Assembly: GCA_945893365.1 (NCBI GenBank)
Contig: CAMDED010000052.1
Location: 1 to 46,844, forward strand
Origin: Candidatus Sulfopaludibacter sp. SbA3
GTDB taxonomy: Bacteria > Acidobacteriota > Terriglobia > Bryobacterales > Bryobacteraceae
Length of the DNA: 46,844 bases
Direction of reading: 5' to 3'
The notes under the pieces are model-generated. The model saw only the letters and a list, made by a program, of their open reading frames with translations. It had not been told where the DNA came from and ran no database searches. This document shows, piece by piece, positions 1-9,000 of the stretch (position 1 is the first letter of the stretch; every line of letters begins with the position of its first letter). A program made the position numbers and the translations under genes.

Positions 1-75
1 GCCAGATCTACGCAGTCGTTGGTTCTCGTTTTCCAACTCCGCCGGATCCCGCCGCGGAGCTCTGGGTGCTTGCAT
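1..75 (-). CDS. Possible start of a gene running off the left edge
   Basis: A minus-strand frame opens with ATG at 75-73 and stays open to the window edge, giving 25 residues. The last part reads ELENENQRLRR, a charged heptad-like stretch as found in IS3-type OrfA transposases and other coiled coils. No ribosome binding site is obvious and the rest lies outside the window, so neither the family nor the reality of the gene can be decided. It follows an RHS remnant on the same strand, which fits debris or a mobile element. Confidence 0.25.
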   Translation of the reverse strand, partial: MQAPRAPRRDPAELENENQRLRRSG

Positions 76-144
76 CTAACCGAGGAGGCGGATTGTCCAG
101 TCCTTTTTCGCCGCAATCCAACTCTCACAGGGTCGCGCCACCCG

Positions 145-375
145 TCAAAATACCCTGAAAGTCACACCAGACTCAACGACGATTTGCTCACTTAGCAACC
201 CTGAAGCATCCATAAAATTCACTGGGTCGCCGTCCACATACGCATACCGATTCCACCTCCCCGGCTGACTCGCACCGCCGCTGGCCTGATACGGGTCGCT
301 CGTCGTAAACCTACCCAGGCCACCCCCGCAGTCTCTTTGATCGGCATAATCGAGGCCCGTCTGCGACAGGCCTCA
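145..375 (-). pseudogene. RHS-repeat protein, C-terminal tip only
   Basis: Translating the minus strand from about 375 to the TGA at 147-145 gives about 75 residues that match the RHS repeat-associated core. Visible pieces are TGLDYADQR, GLGRFTTSDPYQASGG, WNRYAYVDGDPVNF and MDASGL. This core normally sits at the end of a much longer YD-repeat shell, just before a variable tip. Here an in-frame TGA lies immediately upstream and there is no start codon, so only a stub remains. After the core comes a 16-residue tail ending in VTFRVF. It directly follows the WG-repeat gene on the same strand. Most likely a decayed RHS gene or a displaced tip cassette. Confidence 0.7.
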
Positions 376-378
376 AGC

Positions 379-933
379 CTATTTCATTTTCCGCTGCCAG
401 ATAGCCTGTCCGTTTGTGTTGATATAAAGGTAGTCGCCTTCATCTCCATGGGCGGAGCCCACGCCTACTTGATGTAGCGGGAGTTTGACGGCGGCAACTC
501 CTTCTCTTGAAAAATCACCCGCCTTGGCGAATCGCGCTCCGATTCTGACGCGGCCTGTCTTGTCCATGTATCCCCAGTACCGGTCGACTTGCACGGCGGC
601 CAACCCGTTTGAAAAGGTCGATGCTCCGTAGAGCTTCGGCGCGACGACTTCCTTTCCCGTTCGGTCCACGAAGCCCCAGAGATATGTTCTTTGGAAGGGA
701 GCAAGCCCTTCTCTGAAATCTTTCACCTTGTAAAATTGCGGTTTGATTACGGTTGACCCGCTTTTGTCGACAAAACCCCATTTCGTGGTGCCGTCGATGA
801 CGTCGGCCACGATCGCGAATCCCTCCGTGAACGGCCGAGTGGCAGCAAATTGCTGCGCGGACGCACCTGCGAGCGCCGACTCGCCCTTACCTGCTTGCTG
901 TTTGCGCGTCGAGCGGGGCTCGCATTCATCCAC
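379..933 (-). CDS. WG-repeat protein
   Basis: The 184-residue product carries at least three WG (beta-hairpin) repeats of about 35 residues from residue 50: WGFVDKSG, WGFVDRTG and WGYMDKTG, each followed by a stretch of the type IKPQF or VAPKL. WG-repeat proteins are poorly understood and are often surface or secreted proteins; no catalytic residues are known. The frame opens only at GTG (933-931) without a convincing Shine-Dalgarno. The first 30 residues are basic and polar, unlike a signal peptide, while homology starts near residue 34 (RPFTEGFAIV). The true N-terminus may therefore have been lost by frameshift or deletion. It ends 4 bp before the RHS stub on the same strand. Confidence 0.6.
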   Translation of the reverse strand: MDECEPRSTRKQQAGKGESALAGASAQQFAATRPFTEGFAIVADVIDGTTKWGFVDKSGSTVIKPQFYKVKDFREGLAPFQRTYLWGFVDRTGKEVVAPKLYGASTFSNGLAAVQVDRYWGYMDKTGRVRIGARFAKAGDFSREGVAAVKLPLHQVGVGSAHGDEGDYLYINTNGQAIWQRKMK

Positions 934-1051
934 TCTACGTTAAACGATTCCGCGAGACTTGTCCAGAGAACTCGGTGGGGGTACTGAGTGAACTACCGCA
1001 AAAACAAGGGCGTGAACAGTTACGCTACGCAAATACTGATTGTTCTGCCCG

Positions 1052-1080
1052 TTGACATCGTTTAACACCTAACATACTAT
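1052..1080 (+). promoter_or_regulatory. Sigma-70-type promoter, near-leaderless
   Basis: A perfect -35 box TTGACA (1052-1057) is followed after exactly 17 bp by TACTAT (1075-1080), which matches 4 of 6 -10 positions. The predicted transcription start, about 7 bp further on, lies only about 4 nt before the ATG at 1091, and no Shine-Dalgarno precedes that ATG. The DUF1501 message is therefore likely leaderless or nearly so. Confidence 0.6.
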
Positions 1081-1090
1081 CGGCCATAGT

Positions 1091-2512
1091 ATGCCAGTCA
1101 ACAATACCACTTTGCACCGCCCGCGACTGCTTCCCCGGCGTACCCTACTTCGCCAATCCGCGGCGGGAGTCGGCATCCTCGGACTGCGGGCGCTGATGGC
1201 GGCGGAATCCGCCCCAGCCAATCTCCTGGCGCCCAAAGCGCCGCATTTCGCGCCAAAAGCGAAGCGCATCATCTTCCTCCTCATGGGCGGAGGACCATCC
1301 AGCATAGACACGTTCGACCCCAAGCCCAGGCTGGAACGTGACAACGGCAAGCCAGTCCCGTTTAGACGGGGGCTGACGTTCGGCGAAACCTCCGTGGGCG
1401 GGCTGATGAAGCCCCTGTGGCCGTATAAGCGATACGGCCGAAGCGGACTCCCGGTCAGCGACCTGTTTCCGAGCGTCGGTTCGTGCGCCGACGATTTATG
1501 CGTGATCCGATCGATGGTGGGCGACGGGGTCGACCATGGCGCGGCTATGCTGCAGTTGCACACTGGAGTCTTCCAGTTCAAGCGGCCGAGCATGGGTTCC
1601 TGGACTCTATACGGACTTGGGTCTGAAAACCAGGATCTGCCCGGATTCATCACGATTAAACCAAGTGGCCATGGGGGCCAGAACAAGTGGAGTTCGAGCT
1701 TTCTTCCGGGCGATTATCAGGGCACTCCGATCGGCAACGGCAATATGAAGGTCGAAGAGATCGAGAAGGAGCCAATGCCCTACCTCATCTCAAAGGGCCT
1801 GGTTTCGGAGCCTCAGCGCTACGAGCTCGACATGCTCCAGAAGATGAACCGGCGGAATGCCGAATTGAACAATCACGATCCGGAGCTGGAAGCGCGTATC
1901 AACGCCTTCGAACTGGCGTTCCGCATGCAGATTAAGGCCCCCGCCGCGTTTGAGGTCGAGAAAGAGTCCAACGAAACCAAGAAACTCTACGGTTTGGACA
2001 ACGAAGTGACGCGCGACTTCGGTTGGCAGTGCCTTCTGGCGCGCCGCCTCTCAGAGCGAGGCGTACGCTTCGTTCAGTGCTCGCATAGCTATTGGGACCA
2101 GCATAGTCAAATTGCGAAGATCCATCCCGAGTTGGCCCTCCAGGTCGATAAGCCGATCGCCGGCCTGTTGAAGGACCTGAAGGCCCGAGGTCTGTTCGAG
2201 GATACGCTGGTAATCTGGACCGGGGAGTTCGGGCGCACGCCTTGGGCGCAGAATAGCGACGGCCGGGATCACAATCCTTACGGCTACACCATGTGGATGG
2301 CGGGCGCCGGTGTAAAGCCCGGGTTCGTCTACGGCGCGACCGATGAGTTCGGCTACCACGCCGTCGAGAACCGTATGCACATTCACGATATGCACGCGAC
2401 GGTCCTGCACTTGATGGGACTAGATCACGAGAAGCTCACCTATCGTTATGCGGGCCGCGATTTCCGCCTCACGGACGTTGCCGGAACGGTCGCGACTGGG
2501 ATCATCGCATGA
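1091..2512 (+). CDS. DUF1501 domain protein (sulfatase-like fold)
   Basis: This 473-residue protein has a twin-arginine-like leader (RR at 16-17, then a hydrophobic run AAGVGILGLRALMA), as is usual for exported DUF1501 proteins. The DUF1501 body follows: LLMGGGPSSIDTFDPKP near 64-79, HSYWDQHSQ near 335, WTGEFGRTPW near 377, GRDHNPYGYTMWMAG near 392. These histidines and acids resemble the alkaline-phosphatase/sulfatase superfamily, but no substrate is established. Its 3' end overlaps the next gene by 4 bp (ATGA), so the two are translationally coupled. DUF1501 and PSCyt1/PSD1 proteins are paired in planctomycetes and acidobacteria, usually with the cytochrome gene first; here DUF1501 comes first. 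Start chosen for the leader and the promoter just upstream. Confidence 0.9.
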   Translation: MPVNNTTLHRPRLLPRRTLLRQSAAGVGILGLRALMAAESAPANLLAPKAPHFAPKAKRIIFLLMGGGPSSIDTFDPKPRLERDNGKPVPFRRGLTFGETSVGGLMKPLWPYKRYGRSGLPVSDLFPSVGSCADDLCVIRSMVGDGVDHGAAMLQLHTGVFQFKRPSMGSWTLYGLGSENQDLPGFITIKPSGHGGQNKWSSSFLPGDYQGTPIGNGNMKVEEIEKEPMPYLISKGLVSEPQRYELDMLQKMNRRNAELNNHDPELEARINAFELAFRMQIKAPAAFEVEKESNETKKLYGLDNEVTRDFGWQCLLARRLSERGVRFVQCSHSYWDQHSQIAKIHPELALQVDKPIAGLLKDLKARGLFEDTLVIWTGEFGRTPWAQNSDGRDHNPYGYTMWMAGAGVKPGFVYGATDEFGYHAVENRMHIHDMHATVLHLMGLDHEKLTYRYAGRDFRLTDVAGTVATGIIA

Positions 2513-5199
2513 GATTTTCGTTCGTCTTGTTCTTCGCCGGCCCGTTGTTCGCGCAGCCGGGGGAACAACTGGAAATTTTCGAGAAGAAGGTCAGGCCAAT
2601 TCTTGCAAACAATTGCTACGCATGCCACGGGCAGAAGGTGCAGATGGCCGGGCTGGACTTCTCTTCAACAGAAGGATTGGCGAAAGTGGTGTCGCCAGGC
2701 GATCCCGGGGAAAGCAAGCTATACAAGGCTGTGGTCTACGCGGATAAAATCAAGATGCCGCCAGCGGGGAGACTGCCGGATCGGGACATAGCCGATTTGA
2801 AAGCATGGATCGAGTCGGGCGCGGCGTCTCCAAAGAACACGACGGCGGTGGTGGTTTCCGCCAATCCGATGACAGCCCGGCTTGCCGAAGGCAAGAAATA
2901 CTGGGCTTTTCAACCCGTACAAAGCTATGCGCCGCCCAAGGTCAAAAACGAGCATTGGGTGACGAGCCCCATTGACCGATTCATCCTCGCAAAGTTGGAA
3001 GAAAAAGCAATTCGGCCACCCGCGGCAGCCGCGAAGTTGACGCTGCTGCGGCGCGCGACATTTGATCTCACGGGCCTCCCACCCGGCTTGAAGGAGATCG
3101 AAGAGTTCCTGGCGGATGGCTCCAAAGATGCCTTCGCGAAGGTAGTGGACCGCCTGCTTGCCTCCCCGCAATATGGGGAGCGTTGGGGCCGTCACTGGCT
3201 GGATGTCGCCCGCTTTGCCGACTCGACCGGGATGGACGAGGACCACGTTTTTCCGAATGCGTGGCGCTATCGCGACTACGTTGTGAAGGCGTTTAACGAA
3301 GACCTGCCTTTCGATCGATTTCTGACGGAACAAATCGCCGGCGATCTGCTACCGCCCGACTCGCCAGGCGGGATCAACCAGCGCGGAGTTGTGGCCACCG
3401 GATTCCTCGCGCTAGGCCCCAGGCCACTGGCGCAACAGGATCGCGTGCAGGCTATCTATGACGTCGTTGACGAAGAGATCGACACAACCACTAAGACATT
3501 CATGGGTCTGACGGTCGCCTGCGCGCGCTGTCACGATCACAAGTTCGATCCAATCCTCACGAAGGATTACTATTCGCTGGCCGGCATCTTCGCCAGCACG
3601 GTGATCTATCGCAACTTAGGCAAACCGGGAGCCGTGTCGTTTCTCTATGACGCGCCCCTCGACACGGCAGCCTTTGCGCGCTACCAGGCAAGTCGCTGGA
3701 GAATGTACGGCAAACAACTCGAGATGGAGGAGGCGCTAGGCGAGGATTGGGTGCGTGAGTACGCTCTGCTGCGGCCGAAAATGGCCAAAATTCTGGTCGA
3801 AGCCTGGAAGGCGGAGCATACCCACGTCGAGGCGCAAGACGCTCAGGTTGCAAAATGGGTGAAGTGGCTCCGCGCGGCCGACGACAAGGCTCGCCAAGGA
3901 TACCTGGAGCAATGGTTCGGCGCGACTGAGGCAACCATCGAAGAAGTCGCCCGCGAGTATCAGGCGCGCTACATCAAAGCCGCCGTCCAGTTTGATCAGT
4001 CGCTCGAATCCTGGCGGAGGAGATACGCCAGCGATGTTTTGCAGGAACGCGATCTGTCGCCGCGTCCGACTGCTTCCGACCCGTTCTTCGCGGCCGCGAC
4101 CTTTAAAGGTGGTCCGATGGAACTGGCGGATAGTCCGCGCGTGGCTCTGGCTCGCCAGGAATGGGAGGCCATGAAAGAGTCTCTCCCGCCGGAGCCTCCC
4201 ATGGCAAGCGGCGTACTCGATGGCGTCAGCATCGATCAAAGAGTGTTTCTGCGCGGCAACCATTTCAATCTCGGCGAACCTGCGCCAAAGCAGTTTCCTA
4301 CGGTGTTGGCTGGAGAGTCGCAACATCCGGTTTCGCGGGGTAGCGGCCGGTTGGAGTTAGCAAAATGGCTCGTTAGCTCGAACCATCCGCTTACCGCTCG
4401 CGTATTCGTGAACCGTATGTGGCAATGGCATTTCGGGGAAGGTCTGGTGCGAACGCCGAACAACTGGGGAAAGATGGGCGAAAAGCCCACCAACCCCGAG
4501 CTTCTGGACTTTTTGGCTAAGACTTTTGTCGATAGCGGCTGGTCCATTAAGGCCATGCACAGAACGATCATGCTGTCGAGCGTTTATCAGATGAGTAGCC
4601 ATGCTAGTCCGGAGGCCCGCGACGCTGACCCGCCCAATTTTCTGTGGTCGCGCTTCAACCGCATGCGGATGTCGGTTGAACAGATTCGCGACGGAATTCT
4701 CGCCCTCAGCGGCAATCTGGACCTGACCGTGGGCGGATCGCTTCTACCCACGGACCCTCAAGTGAAGGGTCGGCGTCAGCAGCTGGATCTCGACGATTTG
4801 AAACGGCGCACTATGTACATTCCCGTGCGGCGCGGGAACATTCCGGTCCTGCTCACGACTTTCGATTACGGCGACGCGACCACGGCCAGCGAGGGGCGGT
4901 CACGTACGAATGTGGCTCCGCAGGCCCTGTTCATGATAAACAGTCGCTTCGTTGTGGAGCGATCGAAGGAATTCGCAAAGCGGCTGCTCGACGACGCGGC
5001 CTTGTCCGACACACAGCGGATAGAGCGCGCGTATCTGCTGGCACTAACGCGACGGCCGGAGCCAGACGAGGTAGACTCCGCGCTCACTTACATCGGCAAT
5101 CTCGAGAAGCAGCTCGGCAAATCCGACGCGCATCGCACCGCGTGGCAGAGTCTCTGCCAGGTCCTGATAGCTACGAACGAGTTTCTCTATTTGAACTGA
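2509..5199 (+). CDS. PSCyt1-DUF1549-DUF1553 (PSD1) heme protein
   Basis: This 896-residue exported protein begins with a signal peptide (RFSFVLFFAGPLFAQ). The planctomycete-type cytochrome c module PSCyt1 follows, with heme motif CYACH at 36-40. DUF1549 runs from about 155 (SPIDRFILAKLEEKAI) through CARCHDHKFDPI near 340, a second CxxCH that is typical of the domain. DUF1553 (PSD1) covers roughly 640-880, including RLELAKWLVSSNHPLTARVF. A 'lectin-like' insert between the domains is absent. The family is believed to act with DUF1501 proteins in degrading or oxidising complex organic matter outside the cytoplasm, but no reaction is proven. It starts inside the DUF1501 stop codon (ATGA overlap), so both subunits are probably made together. 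Beyond its stop only IS debris follows. Confidence 0.92.
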   Translation: MRFSFVLFFAGPLFAQPGEQLEIFEKKVRPILANNCYACHGQKVQMAGLDFSSTEGLAKVVSPGDPGESKLYKAVVYADKIKMPPAGRLPDRDIADLKAWIESGAASPKNTTAVVVSANPMTARLAEGKKYWAFQPVQSYAPPKVKNEHWVTSPIDRFILAKLEEKAIRPPAAAAKLTLLRRATFDLTGLPPGLKEIEEFLADGSKDAFAKVVDRLLASPQYGERWGRHWLDVARFADSTGMDEDHVFPNAWRYRDYVVKAFNEDLPFDRFLTEQIAGDLLPPDSPGGINQRGVVATGFLALGPRPLAQQDRVQAIYDVVDEEIDTTTKTFMGLTVACARCHDHKFDPILTKDYYSLAGIFASTVIYRNLGKPGAVSFLYDAPLDTAAFARYQASRWRMYGKQLEMEEALGEDWVREYALLRPKMAKILVEAWKAEHTHVEAQDAQVAKWVKWLRAADDKARQGYLEQWFGATEATIEEVAREYQARYIKAAVQFDQSLESWRRRYASDVLQERDLSPRPTASDPFFAAATFKGGPMELADSPRVALARQEWEAMKESLPPEPPMASGVLDGVSIDQRVFLRGNHFNLGEPAPKQFPTVLAGESQHPVSRGSGRLELAKWLVSSNHPLTARVFVNRMWQWHFGEGLVRTPNNWGKMGEKPTNPELLDFLAKTFVDSGWSIKAMHRTIMLSSVYQMSSHASPEARDADPPNFLWSRFNRMRMSVEQIRDGILALSGNLDLTVGGSLLPTDPQVKGRRQQLDLDDLKRRTMYIPVRRGNIPVLLTTFDYGDATTASEGRSRTNVAPQALFMINSRFVVERSKEFAKRLLDDAALSDTQRIERAYLLALTRRPEPDEVDSALTYIGNLEKQLGKSDAHRTAWQSLCQVLIATNEFLYLN

Positions 5200-5224
5200 T
5201 CCGAGAAATGACGCGGCGGGAAGC

Positions 5225-5238
5225 GGCTCTGGTGCAAA
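5225..5238 (+). mobile_element. IS6-family-like terminal inverted repeat
   Basis: The 14-mer GGCTCTGGTGCAAA closely resembles the conserved ends of IS6-family elements (for example IS26, GGCACTGTTGCAAA). It lies 28 bp before an IS6 transposase remnant and points into it, as a left end should. The identical 14-mer recurs at 14153-14166. The matching right end was not found. Confidence 0.65.
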
Positions 5239-5265
5239 ATCGGTGGTGTCGGCGAAGATGGTGAA

Positions 5266-5590
5266 GTGTCCCGATTCGTTCCAGTTGATGAATTGTTCGC
5301 CGGCCGGCATTTCGATGCGGAGATTGTGGTGTTGTGCGTTCGGTGGTACCTGAGTTTCAAACTGAGCTACTGGGATTTGGTCAGCATGATGAGCGAGCCC
5401 GGCATTAGGCTGGCGCACACCACGATTCTGCTTAAGGTGCGCGGCGAATGGGTCTACCTGTAGCGAGCCGTCGATAAGACGGGCAAGACTGTCGATTTCT
5501 TCTTGAGCCGGCAAGAGATGTCAACGCGGCCACAGCGTTTCTGCACGAAGGCAATGAAAGGGCAGCGGGTTCCAACCAAGGTGACGCGGG
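5266..5590 (+). pseudogene. IS6-family transposase remnant
   Basis: The first 65 codons carry the IS6 N-terminus: FAGRHFDAEIVVLCVRWYL, LSYWDLVSMM and the start of the HTTI motif. The sequence then jumps directly to VRGEWVYL, which in intact IS6 transposases follows about 35 residues later, so an internal deletion removed the DDE domain entry. A TAG at 5461-5463 interrupts the frame. After it the reading continues in frame with RAVDKTGKTVDFFLSR, then a QRFCTKAM block and VPTKVTRDN, near 5590. Everything after that, including the catalytic glutamate, is gone. Not functional. Confidence 0.85.
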
Positions 5591-5854
5591 ATAACTGCTC
5601 GGCATCGAAGGTCGGCCCAAAGTCGTGCCAGTCCGCCTACTGGACGATGGCGAGAGCCTGATCCTGCGCTTTCGCCGCAATCTTGCGGTTGGAAGGCCGC
5701 CCCCGCAGTTCATCCGCTTCAGCAACGTCCGCACCCACCGGTCACTGATGCTCACCTTCTCCGCTACGTCCCGTTGGCTGATTCTTGCCTCCTTGGCTCG
5801 TTTCAGCCATTCCAATAAGTCTCGTTCCTCTGGGCTCATCCCGATTCGTTCCAT
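5590..5854 (-). pseudogene. ISNCY-type transposase remnant (N-terminal HTH)
   Basis: From the ATG at 5854 the minus strand encodes MSPEERDLLEWLKRAKEA, ISQRDVAEKVSISDRWVR and TLLKRM, the helix-turn-helix start of an ISNCY-like transposase. A frameshift near residue 50 moves the homology into the neighbouring frame (GRPSNRKIAAKAQDQALAIVQ, then a stop, then DFGPTFDAEQLS). It ends where the plus-strand IS6 relic ends, so the two decayed transposases abut at about 5590. The N-terminal piece is in good shape but no catalytic core is left. Confidence 0.75.
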
Positions 5855-5877
5855 CCCTCAACCTCGCGGCTGTTAAG

Positions 5878-5920
5878 AGGAACTTTCTACTCGGCTCAAT
5901 CAGGAACTTTTCACTTGGCC
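5878..5920. repeat. Imperfect direct repeat at the ISNCY relic end
   Basis: Two related blocks follow each other: AGGAACTTTCTACTCGGC (5878-5895) and AGGAACTTTTCACTTGGCC (5902-5920). They lie just upstream of the ISNCY-like start codon on its outer side, where an element end is expected. They probably mark the terminus of that relic. Confidence 0.4.
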
Positions 5921-5943
5921 CCAACACAGGAAACCGGACCCAT

Positions 5944-5972
5944 TTGACAAGCCCTTCCAATCGGTGATACAT
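5944..5972 (+). promoter_or_regulatory. Candidate promoter of TonB receptor 1
   Basis: A perfect TTGACA (5944-5949) lies 17 bp before a poor -10 (ATACAT, within TGATACAT, 5965-5972). The distance from the -10 to the ATG at 6012 (about 40 bp) matches the clearer promoter of the other receptor gene at 28499 (38 bp). The weak -10 keeps confidence moderate. Confidence 0.4.
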
Positions 5973-6011
5973 CTCATTTGCACGATAATCCGACCCAGGG
6001 AGGAACCACGT

Positions 6012-9000
6012 ATGTCACCGACTCGTTCCCGACTACTGCTAGCCGCGCTTTTCTTTGCCGGCAGCAACCTCTACCCACAGACGCAACGAGGCCAAATCGT
6101 CGGCTTGGTAACAGACCCTTCCGGCTCCGTAGTGGCCGAAGCATCAGTCGAACTGACGAGTCCGACGACAGGAGCGAAATTCCAAACGACGACCAGTCAG
6201 AATGGATCCTACACCCTTCCACTCCTCAACTACGGCAAGTACGATCTGCGAGTCTCGGCTGCCGGGTTTGCTCCGACTACGATCAGTGGAGTGGAGGTCG
6301 CGACGGCGACCACAACGACCGCCAACGTGACCCTGAGCCTAAAGACCGTTGCTGAAGAGGTGAGCGTGAAGGCCAGCGCCGTCGTGATCGAGTCCACCAC
6401 ATCGGTGATCGGCGCCGCCATTGATGAAGATTTGAAACGCGAGCTTCCGGTACCCGTCTCCGGCGGAAAGCGCAGCGCTTTTCAATACATCTATACTGCG
6501 CCAACCGTAAATTCGACCGGACAATTGACAATTGCCGGGGGCCGCACCAACTCGCACGAACTGCTGATCGACGGACAGACGGCGGACGTGCAGTCGAGCG
6601 AGATCGGAAGCTCCGGCTCCCTGCCGTCCGTAGAGGCGATCGGCGAGTTCAAGATGGTGCTGAACTCAATGCCCGCGGAATATGGCCGGTCTTCCGGCGG
6701 CCTCACGAGTTTCGCGACGAAATCGGGCGCGAATCAGTACCACGGAGTCGGCTATTGGTATCTCCGGAACGAGAAGCTGGATGCCCGGCCGTGGCAGGGA
6801 GCCAGGCGGAATGTACGCAAGCAGAACGAGTACGGAGTGGCAGGCGGCGGTCCTGTGAAGATTCCCGGTCTCTACAACGGCGAAAACAAGACGTTCTTCT
6901 GGGCTAACTACACCGGTTACAAAGACCGCCAGGCAGCCGCTTCCGGCGTGCTGTCCCTACCCACCCAGGCGATGCGCGCAGGAGATTTCTCCGCGGCGGA
7001 CCTGCCCCAGATTTTCGATCGCCTGGACCGGTTCACCGATCCACAAGGCAACGTGCGTTTCCAGCAGTTTCCGGGTAATCGCGTTCCGGCCAGCCGGCTT
7101 AGCAAAGTATCGACCTTTTTCTTCGACGCCTTGCCGGCAACAAACCGTCCCGGTTCTGTTAACAACTTCGTAGGCAGCTCACGAGGCATTACAAACAATC
7201 ACGATTTCTCGATTAAGGCCGATCACAATTTTACGTCTAACGACCGACTGGCGGGTTTTTACCAGTACTCCAAGGCTGGTTTGTTCGGCGGGAGCATCCT
7301 GGGGGATGCATTCGGCGCCACAAGCAAGAACCTCAATCACCGGGTCCGTCTCGACTGGAACCACATTTACAAGCCGAATCTGATCCAACAGGTGATTTTG
7401 GGCGTCACACGGAACCCACTCAGCTCGGCGAACAATAACTACGGCGAGGAGTTCGGCCGCAAAGCCGGAATCACGGGAACGCTGGACCCGAACTGCCCGG
7501 AAACCTGGATCGATTATCCTTCGGGGTTCGTCATCTGCGCGTCCCAGCCGGGGCCGTTGAACGCCACCGCGAACACGGTCACAACGGCGAATTATTCGTT
7601 GCTGTGGTTGAAGGGAGGCCACAGCATGAAATACGGGGCACAGATGATCCGCTACAACCAGAATCGGAAGCCTTTCGGTGGTCCGTTCCAGGCTTCCGCG
7701 GCAGGTACCTTTACGTTCGGCAATCCGCTCGGCGGATCTCGCGCGGCCACCTCCGACACCAACAACACAGGGGGGAACCCATGGGCGGACTTTTACCTTG
7801 GCTGGCCGCAGGGCGCCATTGTGGGTGCGCCCCAAATCGTCGGAAACCGCGAAACCTATCTGGCGTTCTTTGTACAGGACGACTGGAAAGTGAGTTCCAA
7901 GCTCACTTTTAACCTCGGTTTGCGCTGGGACCTCAATATCCCCTATTCCGAAGTGCAGGGCCGCATCACCGGCTTCGATCCAGGTCTGGCGAATCCCGGA
8001 GCAACCGGCCGGCTAGGGGCGCTTACTTTTTACGGGGAGGGAGCGGGCAGGAACGGCTCGAACCAGCCGGGCGACACGCGGTGGCGCAATGTTGCCCCAC
8101 GCATCGGCCTCGCTTATCAGCTTAATCAGAAGACGGTCTTTCGCGGATTTGCCGGCCTCGTTTACCAGGGAATCCAAAATGCAAACGCAAATTTCGCGGA
8201 CCGGACCGGTTTCTTTACGCAGGCAGCGATCCCACCGCGGGTCGACCCGTTCAGTGTCTACCACGTTTGGGATAACCGCTTCCCGACGGAAATTCTAGGC
8301 CTCGATAAGTTCCCCAACACCGATCCGACGCTTAAGAATAACCAGGCTGTCACCTATCAGCGGGCCAGTGGGCTCGGCGATCCACCGGAACTCTACATGG
8401 CTAGCGCCGGATTCCAGCGCGAGCTTGGGTTCGGACTACTGCTCGACACAACCTGGTTGTACAATGGCATGCGGCACGCGCACGATCATCTGCCGCTGAA
8501 CCAGTTGGCTCCGCAATTTCGAGGGCTTGGCACGCTCTTGAACCGGCCCCTGAACTCTCCCGAAGTGCAGGCCGCCGGCTTCCGCAAGCCGTTCCCTCAG
8601 TTTGACGACCAGTTGCCGCTGTTCCGCGCCTTGCTGCCGTTTCCGCAGTATTCGGGCGTCACCGAAGACTCGTCGAACCACACGACCAGCACCTATCACG
8701 CAGCGGTCTTCAAGGTTCAGAAGCGCTTCTCGGCCGGCTTGACGTTCCTCGGCAGCTATACGATCTCCAAGTACATATCCGATACGACTTGGGCCCCGGG
8801 GGCCTTCGGCAGTTCACCTCGGGACGCGTACAATCGGCGGCTCGAAAAGGCCGTACAGCGGTTCGACATACCGCAGCGCGTGGTGCTGGCTTATTCTTAT
8901 GATCTACCGGTGGGAAAAGGCAAGAAGTTCGTCTCGGGAGCGCATCCAGTAGTAGATGCCGTAGTCGGGGGATGGACGCTGTCCGGATTCAACAACTACC

